A DNA stretch of 64,000 nucleotides from Mycolicibacterium sp. P1-18 (lineage in GTDB: Bacteria > Actinomycetota > Actinomycetes > Mycobacteriales > Mycobacteriaceae). This document shows, piece after piece, positions 62,975-64,000 of the stretch. The position numbers were made by a program, and so were the translations under genes. The stretch covers positions 310,001 to 374,000 of the forward strand of contig NZ_NPKR01000005.1 of assembly GCF_008329535.1 (NCBI RefSeq), read 5' to 3'. The stretch's first letter is position 1, and every line of letters starts with the position of its first letter. The notes below the pieces were generated by a model. It had not been told where the DNA came from. It made no database searches and saw nothing but the letters and a program-made list of their open reading frames with translations.

Positions 62975-64000
62975 TCATGACGCCGGGGGGTGATGACTGA
63001 ATCGCGACATGGCGACGAGCCCGCCGATGATCATGGCCGCAGCCGCACGTGGAGATCGTTGGGCGCGTGACGGACTCTGCGCGAGAACCTCTTCGATGAC
63101 GGTCGACCACTGCTGCATCGCGCCGCGCTCGTCCAGAACCACCTGGCGGTATCGCTGTCCATTGGCGCCGAATCGCGCTGCCGCCGCGGCATCCGAGCCG
63201 ATCTCGAGAACCGCGTCCAACAGAGCCCTCGGCTCGCCGGCGCGGACGACGGTTCCGCCGTCGGCCGCGGCGATCTCCTCGGCACAGACACCGCCAGGGT
63301 CCGTCGCAGCGATCACCGGACGTCCTGCGTGGAAGTAGGAGGTGAGCTTGCTGGGTACCGCCATGGCCGTCACGCCGGGCATTTCGTTCACGAGGAGGAC
63401 GTCCGCGGCGCAGAGCGCCAGCGGGTAGTCGGCTTCGCTCAGCGGATCCACGAAGGTGAGCCGTGAAATTCCCCGGGCGAGCGCCGTCAACTTCTTGCGC
63501 TGGCATCCGTCGCCGACCAGGAAGAAGTGCACGGGTGCGCCGGTCTCGTCGGCGAGCCGCGCAGCGTCGACGACGTTCTCGAGCCCTTGTTTGACGCCCA
63601 GATTGCCGGTGTGGACGGCCAGCGTGACCCCGGTCGGCCAGCCCAGGGCGGCCTTTGCGGCAGCTGAGTCGCCCGGAGCGACCGTGGCGAGATGCGCCCA
63701 GTTGCGGACGACCTTCACCTTCCGTTCGTCGATGCCGAGCTCGCGCACCGCGTACCGCGCGAACCGTGGGTGGATGACGACGACGCAGTCGGCAGCGCGC
63801 AGCGTATGGGCCTCAACCCATCTCGTCAGTCTTCCCGCCGCACCGATCCCCTCCCCGGTCTCGGCCATGCCGAGCGCGTAGAGGTCCTGTATCCAGGCCA
63901 CGAAGGGAGGCCGGTGCCGACTGAGTCTGATGCGCAGCACGACCAACACACTTGCGAAGAGGGCCGGCGAGACGACGACGACCGCACGAGACGACTCCCA
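62975..64000 (-). CDS. Glycosyltransferase, GT4 (WcaI-like), 5' end outside window
   Basis: The frame stays open to the right edge, with SSRAVVVVSPALFASVLVVL upstream of the first GTG at 63949, so the true start is beyond 64000. The visible part has FVAWIQDLYALGMAETGEG, LAVHTGNLGVKQGLENVVDA and VPSKLTSYFHAGRPVIA, which fits GT4 enzymes that add fucose or mannose in capsule synthesis. About 341 residues are seen. A short C-terminal hydrophobic stretch is present. Donor unknown. Confidence 0.88.
   Translation of the reverse strand, partial: WESSRAVVVVSPALFASVLVVLRIRLSRHRPPFVAWIQDLYALGMAETGEGIGAAGRLTRWVEAHTLRAADCVVVIHPRFARYAVRELGIDERKVKVVRNWAHLATVAPGDSAAAKAALGWPTGVTLAVHTGNLGVKQGLENVVDAARLADETGAPVHFFLVGDGCQRKKLTALARGISRLTFVDPLSEADYPLALCAADVLLVNEMPGVTAMAVPSKLTSYFHAGRPVIAATDPGGVCAEEIAAADGGTVVRAGEPRALLDAVLEIGSDAAAAARFGANGQRYRQVVLDERGAMQQWSTVIEEVLAQSPSRAQRSPRAAAAMIIGGLVAMSRFSHHPPAS

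Overview
The window is high-GC actinobacterial DNA. Its first 19 kb match the gene content and order of the Mycobacterium tuberculosis segment Rv3256c to Rv3279c: manB, DUF3499, whiB2, fbiA-fbiB, manC, wbbL, rmlD, an LCP ligase, a TIGR03089 protein, fadE25, purE-purK, a GtrA protein, a PH-domain protein and birA. WhiB2, the F420 genes and the arabinogalactan linker genes make a Mycobacterium-group organism close to certain. The 45 kb that follow are not part of that M. tuberculosis segment, and I take the host to be an environmental, probably fast-growing species (Mycolicibacterium type). This is inferred from synteny and protein sequence only.

Layout. (A) 1-19150 is conserved core: GDP-mannose supply, F420 tailoring, the rhamnosyl linker of the cell wall, its LCP ligase and purine genes. 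Two genes there are not in the M. tuberculosis order as I recall it: a PslG-like glycosidase lipoprotein (12056-13195) and a NUDIX hydrolase coupled to fbiB. (B) 19140-32282 is the start of a large exopolysaccharide region: a Wzz/BY-kinase-like protein, a second Wzz, a Wzy-like polymerase, an initiating sugar transferase, a carbohydrate esterase, a YdcF protein and five paralogous secreted lipase-like proteins, most of them in tightly overlapping minus-strand operons. (C) 32610-42885 carries three glycosyltransferases, a Wzx flippase, two related hexapeptide acyltransferases, an FkbM methyltransferase, a second Wzz/kinase-like protein, an SGNH-fold protein and a small exported protein. (D) 42905-51175 carries an OafA-type acyltransferase, two more hexapeptide acyltransferases, a GH16 glycosidase, a second Wzx, a lipoprotein, a second Wzy and one unknown protein. 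(E) 51181-60085 is one minus-strand operon coding for GDP-heptose synthesis (transaldolase, GmhB, GmhA, HddC, HddA), an oxidoreductase, an SDR, a UDP-glucose-dehydrogenase-like protein without its catalytic cysteine, an epimerase and a glycosyltransferase. (F) 61228-64000 carries a methyltransferase, a GDP-mannose 4,6-dehydratase homologue and a glycosyltransferase cut by the window edge.

How the parts fit together (inference). The region looks like a Wzx/Wzy-type exopolysaccharide factory, possibly two interleaved ones, making a heptose-containing, heavily acylated and methylated polymer. Secreted hydrolases and two glycosidases could trim it. The points most worth following are the heptose operon with its own transaldolase, the lipase family translationally coupled to Wzz (one member has lost its catalytic Ser and His), and a run of further enzyme-fold proteins lacking key residues: both Wzz/kinases, the SGNH protein and the UGD-like protein.

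I saw no tRNA, rRNA, insertion sequence, CRISPR array or origin.
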